A stretch of 64,000 bases of DNA from positions 62,001 through 126,000 of the forward strand of contig JBBTCH010000010.1 in the NCBI GenBank assembly GCA_038043245.1. The letters are read 5' to 3'. This DNA comes from JACPFV01 sp038043245 (GTDB lineage: Bacteria; Pseudomonadota; Gammaproteobacteria; Nevskiales; Nevskiaceae). Below the pieces are notes generated by a model. The model did no database searches, was not told the origin of the DNA, and saw only the letters and a program-made list of their open reading frames with translations. The position numbers and the translations under genes were made by a program. Every line of letters begins with the position of its first letter. Position 1 is the first letter of the stretch. Of the stretch, positions 62,969 through 64,000 are shown in pieces.

Positions 62969-64000
62969 CTTTTTTGGCGAGGTTGCGCGGCTGATCCACA
63001 TCGGTGCCACGCAACACGGCGGTGTAATAAGCAAGCAATTGCAGCGGCACGGTGTAAACCATCGGGTCGGTCAGCGGGTCGGAGTTCGGGAACCCGAACA
63101 CGGTCACGCCGTCGGCGGATTTGAACCCAGCCTCACGGTCGGCGAAGACGAACAGCTCGCCGCCACGCGCGCGCACTTCCTGCAGGTTTGATTTCACTTT
63201 TTCCAGCAACTCGCCGCGCGGCGCGACCGCGATCACCGGCATATCCGCATCCACCAGCGCCAGCGGGCCGTGCTTGAGTTCGCCGGCGGCATAGGCCTCA
63301 GCGTGGATGTAGGTGATCTCTTTGAGTTTGAGCGCACCCTCCATGGCCACCGGATACATCGCCCCGCGACCGAGGAACAGGGCGTGCTGCTTGTCCTTGA
63401 GCCGATGCGCCAGCGCGCGCAGCTCGGCATCGTGCTCAAGCACATCCTCGATGCGCGAGGGCGCCTTCTCGAGCTGACGCACGTAATCGCGCTCAGCTTC
63501 CGCGCTCAGTCCGCGACGGCGCGCGAGCAGCAACACCACCAGCGCCAGTGTTGCCAGCTGGCTGGTGAAAGCCTTGGTCGAAGCGACGCTGCGTTCGGGA
63601 CCGGCGTGGGTCAGCAGCACGAAGTCGGACTCGCGCACCAGATACGACTCCGGTGCGTTGCAGACGACAAGACTGGCGGCGATGGCTTGGGTCTTGGCGT
63701 GCTTGAGCGCCTCGACCGTATCCGAGGTCTCGCCGGACTGCGAGATGGTGATGAACAAAGTGTCGGGCTCGATTACAGGCTTGCGATAACGGAATTCGCT
63801 GGCGATCTCGGCACGGCAAGGGATGCGGGAGATCTGCTCGAACCAGTAACTGGCGACGAGGCCGGCGTGGTACGAGGTGCCGCAGGCGACGATCTGCACC
63901 CGTTGGATTTTTTTCAGCAGTTCGCCGGCCTTGGGACCCAGGCAGGCTTCCAGCACTTGGCCGCCGGAGATGCGGCCCTGCAAGGTATTGGCGACGGCGG
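62955..64000 (-). CDS. glmS: Glutamine-fructose-6-phosphate aminotransferase, C-terminal part (continues off the right edge)
   Basis: The readable part, about 348 residues, holds the two SIS (sugar isomerase) domains: VACGTSYHAGLVASYWFE, ISQSGETSDTVEAL, VASTKAFTSQ, and EAYAAGELKHGPLALVD. The end is NLAKKVTVE, the usual one. The N-terminal glutaminase domain (starting Cys1) lies outside. Makes glucosamine-6-phosphate for peptidoglycan, LPS and UDP-GlcNAc, the donor used by OGT-like enzymes. Confidence 0.96.
   Translation of the reverse strand, partial: AVANTLQGRISGGQVLEACLGPKAGELLKKIQRVQIVACGTSYHAGLVASYWFEQISRIPCRAEIASEFRYRKPVIEPDTLFITISQSGETSDTVEALKHAKTQAIAASLVVCNAPESYLVRESDFVLLTHAGPERSVASTKAFTSQLATLALVVLLLARRRGLSAEAERDYVRQLEKAPSRIEDVLEHDAELRALAHRLKDKQHALFLGRGAMYPVAMEGALKLKEITYIHAEAYAAGELKHGPLALVDADMPVIAVAPRGELLEKVKSNLQEVRARGGELFVFADREAGFKSADGVTVFGFPNSDPLTDPMVYTVPLQLLAYYTAVLRGTDVDQPRNLAKKVTVE

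Overview
The window looks like the chromosome of a GC-rich, PHA-storing, type IV piliated proteobacterium. A gammaproteobacterium of the Xanthomonadales/Nevskiales kind or a betaproteobacterium both fit. The pointers are a sigma-54-type pilin promoter, a phasin with TGC-palindrome operators, an rpe-trpE pair, a DUF1302 outer-membrane protein next to an AraC regulator, and a long (295 aa) PurC. No rRNA, tRNA, CRISPR array or intact transposase was seen.

Layout. 1-1340: 5' part of leuS. 1486-8629: a small helical protein, two tandem O-GlcNAc-transferase-like (SPINDLY-type) TPR glycosyltransferases, a type IV major pilin with its own promoter and terminator, and a polytopic GT-C/TPR protein; together they look like a pilin plus protein-glycosylation locus. 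8805-12128: rfbA-rfbC-rfbD-rfbB, the complete dTDP-L-rhamnose pathway, with 4-nt overlaps. 12164-26547: a very GC-rich surface-glycan island (GT2, GT4 and GT8-like transferases, PhyH-type dioxygenase, two tandem DegT-like proteins plus a third DegT aminotransferase, two methyltransferases, sulfotransferase, WbqC, and a PglK/MsbA-like ABC flippase). Broken genes flank it on both sides: at 12164-12720 a glycosyltransferase tail and a frameshifted GT2, and at 26630-27419 a GT2 head, a fragment of a membrane protein and a truncated wzm. 27397-33619: a second glycan block of lower GC (three GT2, two GT4, one methyltransferase), most of it lying downstream of rpe-trpE-hydrolase on the minus strand.

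34350-38322 is core metabolism (trpE, rpe, purC) with marC and a DUF6489 protein. 38309-39210 holds a phasin gene with a strong promoter whose spacer contains a PhaR-like palindrome. 39351-53169 carries a cupin, YihY, FadD, DUF445, DUF1302, an AraC regulator and an operon of FadH-type reductase, epoxide-hydrolase-like protein and DODA-type dioxygenase, followed by another hydrolase and an HNH endonuclease; this suggests uptake and breakdown of a hydrophobic acid or aromatic compound. A 314-bp MITE-like intergenic repeat lies at 42951-43264. 53221-57933 is a chain of four genes (lipoprotein esterase, membrane protein, small lipoprotein, rmuC) joined by 4-nt overlaps, one of which implies a CTG start. 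57949-61508 is an arsenosugar-type cluster (AhpD-like, Pit transporter, ArsM, ArsS). 61631-64000 holds rimO and the 3' part of glmS, convergent and overlapping.

The most informative regions are the pilin/OGT module, the two scars bracketing the glycan island, the phasin control region, the CTG start at 55449, and a dispersed repeat inserted in frame in arsS.
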